DNA from: Bradyrhizobium sp. 186
GTDB taxonomy: Bacteria; Pseudomonadota; Alphaproteobacteria; Rhizobiales; Xanthobacteraceae
Length of the DNA stretch: 64,000 nucleotides
Reading direction: 5' to 3'
NCBI RefSeq assembly: GCF_023101685.1
Contig: NZ_CP082164.1
Coordinates: 3,472,001-3,536,000 of the forward strand
Under the pieces are notes generated by a model. It saw only the letters and a list, made by a program, of their open reading frames with translations, did no database searches and was not told where the DNA came from. Made by a program: the position numbers and the translations under genes. Below are positions 25,586 through 34,224 of this stretch, piece by piece (the first letter of the stretch is position 1; the number at the start of each line of letters is the position of its first letter).

Positions 25586-26865
25586 CGGCGCTTGCCCGCG
25601 AAACCACCGGCGTGATGCTGTGGCGGCGCCTGCGCAGCCCGGCGGCCTGGCGCGAGACGGTCGATCTGTTCGCGATCCTGACCGTGGCCTCGCTGCCATG
25701 GTCGACGTCGCTCGCGGCGATCTTCAACGCCGCGCTGTTACTCTGCATGGTGCCGTTTCTCGACGTCAAGGCATTCCTGCAATCGCTGAAGCGTCCGATC
25801 TGCGCGGCGCCGATCGCGCTGGTCCTGCTCGCGCTGTTGGGGACGCTGTGGTCCGATGCGCCCTGGGGCGCGCGGCTCTATGCGGTCAATCCGACGGTGA
25901 AGCTGCTGGTGCTTCCGGTTCTGCTCTACCATTTCGAACGATCCTCGCGCGGGCATTGGGTGTTCGTCGCCTTTCTCGTCTCCTGCGCGCTGTTGTCGGT
26001 GATGTCCTGGCTTGTGGCGTTCTACCCGAACCTCTCGATCAAGCCGGACAACGTCGAGCGCGGCATCTTCGTCAAGAACTACATCGACCAAAGCCAGGAA
26101 TTCACGTTGTGCGCGGTCGCGCTCGCCTATCCGATCGTGATGCTGCTGCGGGAGAAGCGGTACTGGCTCGCCGGGTTGCTGACGGCGCTGGCGCTGAGCT
26201 TCTTCGTCAACATGGCCTACGTGGTGGTGTCGCGCACCGCGCTCGTCACCGTTCCGATCATGCTCGGCGTGTTCGCGCTGCTGCACCTGAAGTGGCGCAG
26301 CATCGCAATCATCTCCGCTGCCCTGCTCGTCGGCGCCGCTCTCGCCTGGCAGGCCTCGCCGCAATTGCGCAAGACCGTAGACACCTTTTCCAGCGACTAT
26401 CGGCTCTACACGCAGGAGAACGTTCCGACGTCGATCGGCGAGCGCCTCGAATATTGGCAGAAATCAATTCAGTTTTTCCGGCAGGCTCCACTCGCGGGGA
26501 ATGGGACGGGCTCCATGTTCGGTCTGTTCGACAAGGTCTCCAGGAGCGCCGAATGGGTCCATGGCGTCAGGGTCTTTCCGAATCCTCACAACCAGACCCT
26601 GGCCGTAGCCGTGCAATGGGGCATCATCGGCGTCGTCGTTCTCTACGCGATGTGGATCCTGCATCTCCTGTTGTTCCGCGGCGACGGACTTGCCAACTGG
26701 GTCGGCCTCCTGGTCGTGGTGCAGAACGTTTTCACCTCGCTGTTCAACTCCCACCTGTTCGATTTCCACGAGGGCTGGATGTACGTCATCGGCGTCGGCG
26801 TTGCCGGCGGCATGGTCCTCGGCGCGGGCCGCGCGGAGCCGAAGGTCGGGGAAGCCGGTTCCTGA
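25582..26865 (+). CDS. O-antigen ligase (WaaL)-like membrane protein
   Basis: 427 residues with about ten to twelve hydrophobic helices and a large periplasmic loop. Near the end of that loop comes [21 protein letters not shown], where the His-containing HNQ stretch is the conserved Wzy_C/O-antigen ligase site. Such proteins join undecaprenyl-linked O-chain to lipid A-core in the periplasm. Translation starts at a GTG that overlaps the hldE stop, with GGAGGGGG just upstream, so expression is coupled to hldE. A polymerase (Wzy) role cannot be excluded. Confidence 0.8.
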   Translation: MTALARETTGVMLWRRLRSPAAWRETVDLFAILTVASLPWSTSLAAIFNAALLLCMVPFLDVKAFLQSLKRPICAAPIALVLLALLGTLWSDAPWGARLYAVNPTVKLLVLPVLLYHFERSSRGHWVFVAFLVSCALLSVMSWLVAFYPNLSIKPDNVERGIFVKNYIDQSQEFTLCAVALAYPIVMLLREKRYWLAGLLTALALSFFVNMAYVVVSRTALVTVPIMLGVFALLHLKWRSIAIISAALLVGAALAWQASPQLRKTVDTFSSDYRLYTQENVPTSIGERLEYWQKSIQFFRQAPLAGNGTGSMFGLFDKVSRSAEWVHGVRVFPNPHNQTLAVAVQWGIIGVVVLYAMWILHLLLFRGDGLANWVGLLVVVQNVFTSLFNSHLFDFHEGWMYVIGVGVAGGMVLGAGRAEPKVGEAGS

Positions 26866-26881
26866 GCGGCCGCGCGGCTTG

Positions 26882-26925
26882 TGCTAGCAAGTCTTCTGCT
26901 AGCGAGTCTTGAGCTAGCAAGTCTT
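26882..26925 (+). repeat. Three tandem copies of a 13-base GCTAGC motif
   Basis: GCTAGCAAGTCTT (26882-26894), GCTAGCGAGTCTT (26898-26910) and GCTAGCAAGTCTT (26913-26925) repeat with a 15-16 base period between the ligase-like gene and the WbpM-like gene. CTAG is otherwise rare in this sequence. Function unknown; it could be a slippage product or binding-site array. Confidence 0.8.
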
Positions 26926-26985
26926 GCCGAGATGGGCTATCAGCGCGGTCAGGTTGCATCTAACTGGATTTTTATCGGTCGGCGG

Positions 26986-28899
26986 ATGACGCGTCTTTCG
27001 CATCTCACCTTGCGCAATTTCCTGATCGCGCTCCACGACCTCCTGGCGACCACGGCGGCGCTGTTCGCCGCGTTCTACCTGCGTTTCGAGGGCGGCGACG
27101 GCTTCTTCGACCGCTTGCCGCTGCTGTTCCAGATTCTGCCCTACTTCCTCGCCTTCAGCGTGGTCGTATTCTTCATCTTCAATCTGACCACGACGAAATG
27201 GCGGTTCATCTCGCTGCCCGACGCACTGAATATCATCCGCGTCGCGACCGTGCTGACGGTGACGCTGCTCGCGCTCGACTATATCTTCGTCGCTCCCAAC
27301 GTCCGCGGTGCCTTCTTCCTCGGCAAGGTGACGATCGTCCTCTACTGGTTCCTTGAGATATCCTTCCTCAGCGCGTCGCGCATGGCTTATCGCTACTTCC
27401 GCTATACGCGGGTGCGGCGTCACGCCCGAACCGAGGACGCCGCGCCGACACTGCTGATCGGCCGCGCCGCAGATGCCGAGGTACTGTTGCGCGGCATCGA
27501 GAGCGGGGCGATCAAGCGCATCTGGCCGGTCGGCGTGCTGTCGCCGTCGAGAGCCGATCGTGGCCAGTTCATCCGCAACGTGCCGGTGCTGGGCGACATC
27601 GACGACATCGAAGAGGTCATCGCCGACTTCGCCAAGCGCGACAAGCCGATCGGGCGCCTGGTGATGACGCCGTCCGCGTTCGAGCCGGACGCTCGTCCGG
27701 AAGCGATCCTGATGCGGGCGCGAAAGCTCGGCGTGATCGTCAACCGCATGCCCTCGCTCGAGAGCGGCGATACGCCGCGGCTGACTGCCGTCGCGGTCGA
27801 GGACCTGCTGCTGCGGCCGAGCGAGCAGATCGACTATGCGCGGCTGGAATCCTTGATCAGGGGCAAGGCGGTGATCGTCACCGGCGGAGGCGGCTCGATC
27901 GGCTCCGAGATTTGCGAACGCATCGTCGCCTTCGGTGCTGCGCGCCTCCTGATCCTGGAAAATTCCGAGCCGGCGCTCTACGCGGTCACGGAAGCGATCG
28001 CGGCGCACGGCACCGGGGCCGCCATCGAGGGGCGGATCGCCGACATCCGCGACCGCGAGCGCATCGTGCGCCTGATGGCCGAGTTCAAGCCGGACATCGT
28101 GTTCCATGCCGCGGCGCTCAAGCACGTGCCGATCCTCGAGCGCGACTGGAGCGAGGGCGTCAAGACCAACATCTTCGGCTCCATCAACGTTGCGGACGCG
28201 GCGCTCAGCGCCGGCGCCGAAGCGATGGTGATGATCTCCACCGACAAGGCGATCGAGCCGGTGTCGATGCTCGGCCTGACCAAGCGCTTCGCGGAGATGT
28301 ATTGCCAGGCGCTGGATCACGACCTCGCGGCCGGGGCCGGCCGCGCCAAGCCTCCAATGCGCCTGATCTCGGTCCGGTTCGGCAACGTGCTGGCCTCGAA
28401 CGGCTCGGTGGTGCCGAAGTTCAAGGCCCAGATCGAGGCCGGCGGCCCGGTGACGGTCACGCATCCCGACATGGTCCGCTACTTCATGACCATCCGCGAG
28501 GCCTGCGACCTCGTCATCACGGCGGCGACGCATGCACTCGGAACCGTGCGTTCGGACGTGTCGGTCTACGTCCTCAACATGGGCCAGCCGGTCAAGATCG
28601 TCGATCTCGCCGAACGCATGATCCGCCTGTCCGGCCTTCAGCCCGGCTACGACATCGAGGTCGTTTTCACAGGAATGCGGCCGGGTGAGCGCTTGCATGA
28701 GATCCTGTTCGCGTCCGAGGAGCCGACAGTCGAGATCGGCGTCGCCGGCATCATGGCCGCGCAGCCGAATGAGCCGCCGATGCAAACCCTGCGCAAATGG
28801 ATCACGGCACTCGAGCAGGCGATCGCGCGGGACGATCGGGCCACCATCAGGACCATCCTGAAGGATGCGGTGCCGGAATTCGGATCGACCGCGGCCTGA
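26986..28899 (+). CDS. WbpM/CapD-like nucleotide-sugar 4,6-dehydratase, membrane type
   Basis: 637 residues. Four membrane helices occupy residues ~10-145, a first Rossmann-like domain follows (TLLIGRAADAEVLL), and the catalytic SDR domain begins with VTGGGGSIGSEIC near residue 298. STDKAIEP carries the catalytic Ser/Thr region. The family converts UDP-GlcNAc to a UDP-4-keto-6-deoxy sugar, the entry to QuiNAc and FucNAc. In WbpM the usual Tyr is Met; here the stretch reads MLGLTKR, and by my alignment the position is Leu. The ATG at 26986 excludes an unconserved leader containing the GCTAGC repeats. GT4 and reductase genes follow with 2-base spacing and a 4-base overlap. Confidence 0.88.
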   Translation: MTRLSHLTLRNFLIALHDLLATTAALFAAFYLRFEGGDGFFDRLPLLFQILPYFLAFSVVVFFIFNLTTTKWRFISLPDALNIIRVATVLTVTLLALDYIFVAPNVRGAFFLGKVTIVLYWFLEISFLSASRMAYRYFRYTRVRRHARTEDAAPTLLIGRAADAEVLLRGIESGAIKRIWPVGVLSPSRADRGQFIRNVPVLGDIDDIEEVIADFAKRDKPIGRLVMTPSAFEPDARPEAILMRARKLGVIVNRMPSLESGDTPRLTAVAVEDLLLRPSEQIDYARLESLIRGKAVIVTGGGGSIGSEICERIVAFGAARLLILENSEPALYAVTEAIAAHGTGAAIEGRIADIRDRERIVRLMAEFKPDIVFHAAALKHVPILERDWSEGVKTNIFGSINVADAALSAGAEAMVMISTDKAIEPVSMLGLTKRFAEMYCQALDHDLAAGAGRAKPPMRLISVRFGNVLASNGSVVPKFKAQIEAGGPVTVTHPDMVRYFMTIREACDLVITAATHALGTVRSDVSVYVLNMGQPVKIVDLAERMIRLSGLQPGYDIEVVFTGMRPGERLHEILFASEEPTVEIGVAGIMAAQPNEPPMQTLRKWITALEQAIARDDRATIRTILKDAVPEFGSTAA

Positions 28900-28901
28900 C
28901 C

Positions 28902-30122
28902 ATGCAGCCTTCCGGCAAGATCGTCGTCGCGAGCCAGCATTATCCGCCGGATCCGAGCACAACAGCGGCGATCATGGCGGAAATTGCCTGCCGCCTCGCC
29001 GTGGATCACGAGGTCGTCGTGCTGTCGGGATCGACCGGCGCGCTGCCCGCCTCGCAAACCGGACCGGGCAAGCCGCGCGTCGTTGCCGTCAAGAACCGGA
29101 TGACGGGGAAGGCCGCGCTGGCGCGGCGCGCCGCCGCCGAGATCCTGTTCGTGGTGCGCACCTTCGTCGCGCTGATACGGGAGCTGCGGCAGGGCGACGT
29201 GGTGCTGACCGTGACCGCGCCGTTCATGCTGCCTTACGCGGTTGCGGCGGCGGCGAAGCTCAAGCGTGCGCGGTCCGCTCTGATCTTGCACGATCTCTTC
29301 CCCGACGTGCTCGTGATGGCGGGCCTCCTGAAGCCCGGTTCGCTCGTGGCCAAGATGATGCGCGCCGCAAATGCCTTGATGTTCCGGGCGCTCAATGCCG
29401 TCATCACGATCGGCCGCGATGCGGAACGGCCGCTGCTGAGCTATCGGGGCATGACGCGGAACAAGATCCGCTTCATCCCGAACTGGACGACGCTCGTGCC
29501 CGCGCCACGGCCGGTGACACCGGACAATCCGTTTCGCAAGGCGCTGTCGGCCCGCTTCGTCGTCGGCCTCTCGGGCAATCTCGGCTTCACCCATGATCCG
29601 GAGATCGTGTTCGAGGCGGCGCGCCTGCTGAAGGACGATCCGGACATTCACTTCCTGCTCTCCGGCTGGGGCATCGGCTTCGAGCGGTTGAAGCAGTTGC
29701 AGGCGGTCTCGAACCTGCCCAATATCGGCTTGGTGGCGCGCGTCGAGGATGCGGAGCTCGAGGCGTTCCTGACCTCTGCCGACCTCTGGATCATCCCGTA
29801 CCGGAAGGACGTTGCCGGGGTGTCGGTGCCGAGCCGGTTCTACAATCTGCTGGCGGTCGGGCGTCCCGTCGTGCTGGTCTCCGAGCCAGAAGCCGAAGCC
29901 GCGCTGACGGTGGTGGAAAACGGGCTCGGCTGGGTCGTGACGCCGGGCCGTGCCGATCAACTGGCCGAGGCGATCCGCAACGCGTCTCGCTCCGACCGTG
30001 ACGCCATGACGGAGCGGGCGGTAAAGGCGGCATCGAAGTTCGATCGCGCCACCGCGATGAACGCCTATGCCGCCCTGGTCGACGAATTGTTGCGCAACCC
30101 CGAATTGGCGGAGCAGCGATGA
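28902..30122 (+). CDS. GT4-family glycosyltransferase (WbuB-like)
   Basis: 406 residues, GT-B fold. The N-terminal domain has VVASQHYPPDPSTTAAIMAE, and the middle has LILHDLFPDVLVMAG and IRFIPNWTT, typical of WbuB/WcaI-type transferases that add amino sugars such as FucNAc or related residues. The C-terminal donor domain has GLSGNLGFTHDPE and VPSRFYNLLAVGRPVV. It sits between the 4,6-dehydratase and the 4-reductase, so a deoxy-amino sugar donor made by those two is a reasonable guess. The stop overlaps the next ATG (ATGA). Confidence 0.82.
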   Translation: MQPSGKIVVASQHYPPDPSTTAAIMAEIACRLAVDHEVVVLSGSTGALPASQTGPGKPRVVAVKNRMTGKAALARRAAAEILFVVRTFVALIRELRQGDVVLTVTAPFMLPYAVAAAAKLKRARSALILHDLFPDVLVMAGLLKPGSLVAKMMRAANALMFRALNAVITIGRDAERPLLSYRGMTRNKIRFIPNWTTLVPAPRPVTPDNPFRKALSARFVVGLSGNLGFTHDPEIVFEAARLLKDDPDIHFLLSGWGIGFERLKQLQAVSNLPNIGLVARVEDAELEAFLTSADLWIIPYRKDVAGVSVPSRFYNLLAVGRPVVLVSEPEAEAALTVVENGLGWVVTPGRADQLAEAIRNASRSDRDAMTERAVKAASKFDRATAMNAYAALVDELLRNPELAEQR

Positions 30123-31057
30123 GCGAGGGTAAACCGGTCGTGCTGGTGACGGGAGCGAGCGGCTTCGTCGGCCGTCATGTCGTGCCCGCGCTGGCGCGCG
30201 AGGGATGGTCGGTCCGCCGCGCGGTGCGCAGCGCGGAAGGCATCGACGATGAGGTCGTCATTGAAACGATCGGCCCCGAAACCGACTGGCAGGCCGCGCT
30301 CGAAGGCGTCGATGCCGTGGTTCATCTCGCCGCCCGCGTGCATCACAAGCACGAGGAGCACGCGGTCCAGCTCTACCGCAACGTCAACATCGCCGGCACG
30401 CTGCACCTGGCGCGCAGCGCGGCGACGGCCGGCGTACGCCAGTTCATCTTCGTCAGCACGGTCCTCGTGCATGGCCGCAGCAATGAGGGCCGGGCGCCGT
30501 TCAGCGAGGACGACATCCTCACGCCGCGCGGCCTCTATGGCATGTCCAAGGCGGCGGCCGAAGCGGGGCTGAGAACGCTGGCGCGCGACAGCGCCGTAAA
30601 GATCTCGGTGATCAGGCCGCCGCTGGTCTATGGTGCGGGCGCCAAGGGCAATTTTGCGCTGCTGACGCGTGCGGTGAATCTGGGACTGCCGTTGCCCTTT
30701 GCCGCGATCCGCAATCATCGCGCTTTCCTCGCGGTGCAGAATCTCTCGTCGTTCATCCTGCGCCGGCTCTCCCATCCCGACCCCGCGAGCAATTTCGAGA
30801 TCTTTCTGGTGGCCGACAGGGAGCAAGTCTCGACGCCCGAATTCATCGAGCGCCTGGCCATGGCGTCCGGCAAGAGCCCGCGGCTGTTCGGCGTGCCGCC
30901 GGAGCTGCTCAGCACGCTTCTCAGCGTGATCGGCCAGCAGGATACGCGTGATAGCCTGATCGGCTCGCTCGAGCTCAACGTCTCGAAGGCGATCGAGACC
31001 GGCTGGCAGCCGCAGGTCACTCTCGACGAGGGCTTGCGGCTTGCACTGTCGGCTTAG
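30119..31057 (+). CDS. NAD-dependent 4-reductase/epimerase, WbpV-like
   Basis: 312-residue extended SDR with TGASGFVGRH near residue 11, FVSTVLVHG (Ser/Thr) and GLYGMSKAAAE (Tyr and Lys). Its closest pattern is the WbpV/WreQ group, which reduces the UDP-4-keto-6-deoxy-GlcNAc made by WbpM-type enzymes to UDP-QuiNAc or UDP-FucNAc. It starts inside the GT4 stop (ATGA). Its own stop overlaps the stop of the convergent WecA-like gene (TTAG at 31054-31057). Confidence 0.82.
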   Translation: MSEGKPVVLVTGASGFVGRHVVPALAREGWSVRRAVRSAEGIDDEVVIETIGPETDWQAALEGVDAVVHLAARVHHKHEEHAVQLYRNVNIAGTLHLARSAATAGVRQFIFVSTVLVHGRSNEGRAPFSEDDILTPRGLYGMSKAAAEAGLRTLARDSAVKISVIRPPLVYGAGAKGNFALLTRAVNLGLPLPFAAIRNHRAFLAVQNLSSFILRRLSHPDPASNFEIFLVADREQVSTPEFIERLAMASGKSPRLFGVPPELLSTLLSVIGQQDTRDSLIGSLELNVSKAIETGWQPQVTLDEGLRLALSA

Positions 31058-32073
31058 GACGCCTGAGCGCGCGAGAACCGCCGCAGCACCAATCCAACCG
31101 CGATCGCGCCCGCCAGCAGCGCGAGCGCCGTGATCGCCGTCGAACCGGCGCGAATGGTGAGGATGGCAAGCCCTGCGAGTACCAGGTTGAGCAGGAAGAC
31201 CTCGCCGATCACCCGCGAGACCTCGAAGCCGTTGTCGGTGGCGCGCTGGTAGAAGTGCGTGCGGTGCGCCGACCAGAACGGTTCGCGCCGCGCGATGCGC
31301 CGAAACAGCGTGAGGGTGGAATCCGCGAGGTAGTAGGCCGCCAGCAACAGCGCCGCGGCCGGCTGCCCGTGCCAGGCGAGTTCGAGCAGGCACCATCCGA
31401 GCAGGAGGCCGATCGGCAGGCTGCCGACATCGCCCAGGAACACCTTTGCGATCGGACGGTTGAACGGCGCGAAGCCGAGCATGCCGCCGCACAGCGTCGC
31501 GGCGATCAGCGCGGCCGGCCATGACACCTCACCGAGCCATCCGAGCAGCAGCAGCGCCGCGGTGACCGGTACCACCTCCACCACCGTCATCAGGTCGAGC
31601 CCGTCCATGAAGTTGACGAGGTTCACGAACCAGACGCCGGCGAGCAGGATGAGGCCGCGCTCCAGCGCGAGCGGCAGCGCAGGCACGATACGCGCGGTCT
31701 CGGGCGCGGTGAACACGACGGCGCCGACGGCGGCGGCCTGCAGCACGAGCCGCACGAGCACCGGCAGCGACATGATGTCGTCGGCAAGGCCGACCAATGC
31801 GATCAGCACCGTCGCGCCCAACAGCGCGGAAGGGATCGCGACGTTCGCCCACGCCGCCCAGATCGAAGCAACCAGCAGCGTCGCGGCGATCACCGCGATG
31901 CCCGCACCCTGCGGGGTCGGGATGCGATGCGAGGAACGCGCATTCGGCCGCGCCAGTGCGTAGCGTTGGAGCAGGGGACGGCTGATCCAGGTGACGAGGG
32001 CCGAAATCAGCGCGGCGATCGCGACGGCAAGCAGCGACGGCGCGGCTGCGAGAGCATCGGTGGCCGGGTTCAC
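31054..32073 (-). CDS. WbpL/WecA-like UDP-sugar:undecaprenyl-phosphate sugar-1-P transferase
   Basis: 339 residues, about ten membrane helices, MraY/WecA superfamily. The Mg-binding Asp pair is LADDIMSLP, the second acidic site is NLVNFMDGLDLM, GDVGSLPIG is a third, and the cytosolic loop HRTHFYQRATD is the substrate-recognition part. Short relatives of this kind (WbpL, WreU) start O-chains by moving QuiNAc-1-P, FucNAc-1-P or GlcNAc-1-P to the lipid carrier. The start is a GTG overlapping the preceding gene's stop (GTGA). It converges with the WbpV-like gene, completing a dehydratase-reductase-initiator set. Confidence 0.88.
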   Translation of the reverse strand: MNPATDALAAAPSLLAVAIAALISALVTWISRPLLQRYALARPNARSSHRIPTPQGAGIAVIAATLLVASIWAAWANVAIPSALLGATVLIALVGLADDIMSLPVLVRLVLQAAAVGAVVFTAPETARIVPALPLALERGLILLAGVWFVNLVNFMDGLDLMTVVEVVPVTAALLLLGWLGEVSWPAALIAATLCGGMLGFAPFNRPIAKVFLGDVGSLPIGLLLGWCLLELAWHGQPAAALLLAAYYLADSTLTLFRRIARREPFWSAHRTHFYQRATDNGFEVSRVIGEVFLLNLVLAGLAILTIRAGSTAITALALLAGAIAVGLVLRRFSRAQAS

Positions 32074-33029
32074 TCCGGTACCCCGAGCGGCGCCGACCCT
32101 TGTGCGGCTTTCTCCGCGCTGAGGATCCAGACGAGGCCGCCGAACGCGCCGACGATGAACGAGACCGCACCGAACAGCAGCGAGACGTTGACGCCTTCGT
32201 TGGCGGCAAGCCCGGCGAAGCCGAAGGCCAAGCCCATGGTCGCCTCGCGCACGCCCCAGCCGGCGATCGAGATCGGCATCAAGGTGATCAGCATGACCGG
32301 CGGGACGAGCAGGAAGACCTGGGCGAAGCTGACAGGTGCGGAGATCGACTGCACCACGCACCAGGCGATAACGACGGCGAGCACGTGAATGGCGAGCGAC
32401 AGGATCGCGATCGTCGGTCCGCGCGAGCGGCTGAAGATCACGCGGTTCGCGATCACGGCGCAGGCGTGAATGTGATGCGTGGCCCACCAGGTTTTCAGCC
32501 AGGGCCATTTCAGCGCGCCGAAAATCAGGAAGCCGAGGCCGCCCGCGAGCGCCGCAAGATCGACAAGCAGCAGTGCCGAGCGCCCGTGCGGATCGGTGAT
32601 GAGATTGTAGCTCCAGGGCAGGCTCGCGACGATGATGATCGCAAGCGCGATCAAACCAATCGCGCGGTCGACGAAGATCGAGTAGGTCGCAGCGCGCCAT
32701 CCGGCGCCGGCGCGCGCGACGAGCCACAGCCGGACCGCATCGCCGCCGATCGCCGACGGCAGTGTCTGGTTGAAGAATGCGCCGATCACGTTGTAGCGCA
32801 TGGCCCGGCGAAGCTCGAGCGGTGCGCCGCATTCGGCGCTGATCTCGCGCCAGCGCAGCACGCCGACGAAGATTTGCAGGAAGGTGATCGCGATCGCCGT
32901 GCCGATCCAGAACAGGCTGGTCACGGTGAAACGCGAAAACAGTTCGGACAGATCGACCTTGCGCAGCGCCAGATAGAGCAGTGCCGCGGAAATCAGGATT
33001 TTGGCCGTCGACAGCAGGATTCGGCGCAT
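32070..33029 (-). CDS. UPF0104 / lysylphosphatidylglycerol synthase-type membrane protein
   Basis: About 319 residues with seven to eight hydrophobic helices and the conserved LRWREIS, NQTLPSAIGGDAVRLWLV and ISIAGWGVREATMGLAFG stretches of the AglD/UPF0104 family. Relatives lie beside polysaccharide and glycolipid genes and are suspected lipid flippases or transferases; the role is not settled. It is translationally coupled to the WecA-like transferase downstream (GTGA). I use the ATG at 33029; a start at 33083 would add 18 residues. Confidence 0.8.
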   Translation of the reverse strand: MRRILLSTAKILISAALLYLALRKVDLSELFSRFTVTSLFWIGTAIAITFLQIFVGVLRWREISAECGAPLELRRAMRYNVIGAFFNQTLPSAIGGDAVRLWLVARAGAGWRAATYSIFVDRAIGLIALAIIIVASLPWSYNLITDPHGRSALLLVDLAALAGGLGFLIFGALKWPWLKTWWATHHIHACAVIANRVIFSRSRGPTIAILSLAIHVLAVVIAWCVVQSISAPVSFAQVFLLVPPVMLITLMPISIAGWGVREATMGLAFGFAGLAANEGVNVSLLFGAVSFIVGAFGGLVWILSAEKAAQGSAPLGVPE

Positions 33030-33233
33030 CTCGCCCGCATGAACAGGGTTTGCGAAGATTTGTGGCAACCCGGCGCGTGGCACCGAATTCGGCCGCTTTG
33101 GTATGGTTTTGGCGCCGATCTTGCAATAGCTGTCGTGAAGAGAGCTGGCATCATAATGGGGCTATTGCGGCCCCCTCGACGCGGCGGCTAAACAGGTGCC
33201 GCGGGCTGAGGCGAAGGATCGCTCGGGAACAGG

Positions 33234-34223
33234 ATGATGGATCAGGCGATTTTGGTCACGGGTGCCGCCGGCTTCATCGGCTTTCACGTCGCCCGGCAGC
33301 TCCTGGCTGAAGGCCGGCCCGTCATCGGGCTTGACAATCTCAACAACTATTACGATCCGGCACTGAAACAGGCGCGTCTGGAGCTATTGCGAAACGATCC
33401 CCGCTTCTCCTTCGTGCAGGCCGATCTCGCCGACCGTGAGACGATCGCGGCGCTGTTTGCGCGACATGAATTTGCCAAAGTCGTGCATCTCGCGGCGCAG
33501 GCGGGCGTGCGCTACTCGATCGACCATCCGCACGCCTACGCCGATTCCAACCTCCAGGGCTTTCTCAACGTGCTCGAGGGCTGCCGGAATAATGGCTGTC
33601 GTCATCTCGTCTACGCTTCGTCATCCTCCGTTTATGGCGCCAACACCAAACTGCCATTTGCCGTGCAGGACCGGACCGATCATCCCGTGAGCTTCTACGC
33701 CGCGACCAAGAAGGCGAATGAGCTGATGGCGCAGTCCTACAGCCATCTCTACCGGCTGCCGGTCACGGGCCTGCGCTTCTTCACCATCTACGGCCCGTGG
33801 GGACGGCCCGATATGGCCATGTTTCTGTTCGTGAACGCCATCATGGCGGGCAGGGCGATCCGGCTCTTTAACCATGGCAGGATGCGTCGCGACTTCACCT
33901 ATATTGACGACGTGACCCGTGTAGTATCCAAGCTGATTGATCGCCTGCCCGCGGATGATCCGGCAGCCGCAAATGCGCCGTCCAAGATCTACAATGTCGG
34001 CAACCACCGCCCCGAGGAACTGATGCATGTCGTCGCTCTTCTGGAGCGGGAGCTGGGCCTGACGGCGAACAGAGAGCTGCTGCCAATGCAGCCTGGAGAC
34101 GTGCTGGAAACGTTCGCGGATGTCGAGGATTTGATGCGCGACACCGGCTTTGCGCCGTCAACGCCGATCGAGCACGGAGTCCGTAATTTTGTCACCTGGT
34201 ATCGGGACTACTTCAAGGTTTGA
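33234..34223 (+). CDS. lpsL: UDP-glucuronate 4-epimerase (LpsL-like)
   Basis: 329-residue extended SDR. TGAAGFIGFHVARQLL near residue 9, DNLNNYYDPALKQARL, HLAAQAGVRYSIDHPHAY, YASSSSVYG and FYAATKKANE (Tyr/Lys) are the signature series of UDP-GlcA 4-epimerases, and RFFTIYGPWGRPDMA confirms it. It makes UDP-galacturonic acid, a residue used in rhizobial LPS core and lipid A. It lies 1 base before manC, so they are probably co-transcribed. An ATG at 33237 is an equal alternative start. Confidence 0.9.
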   Translation: MMDQAILVTGAAGFIGFHVARQLLAEGRPVIGLDNLNNYYDPALKQARLELLRNDPRFSFVQADLADRETIAALFARHEFAKVVHLAAQAGVRYSIDHPHAYADSNLQGFLNVLEGCRNNGCRHLVYASSSSVYGANTKLPFAVQDRTDHPVSFYAATKKANELMAQSYSHLYRLPVTGLRFFTIYGPWGRPDMAMFLFVNAIMAGRAIRLFNHGRMRRDFTYIDDVTRVVSKLIDRLPADDPAAANAPSKIYNVGNHRPEELMHVVALLERELGLTANRELLPMQPGDVLETFADVEDLMRDTGFAPSTPIEHGVRNFVTWYRDYFKV

Positions 34224-34224
34224 G

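Noticed and set aside
26882..26925. CRISPR array
   Set aside because: Units are 13 bases with 2-3 base gaps, too short and without spacers. No cas gene is in the window.
26914..28962. Long open frame antisense to the WbpM-like gene
   Set aside because: It has no recognisable domain, is Arg/His/Asp-rich and mirrors the high-GC3 sense gene, as expected of an antisense shadow.
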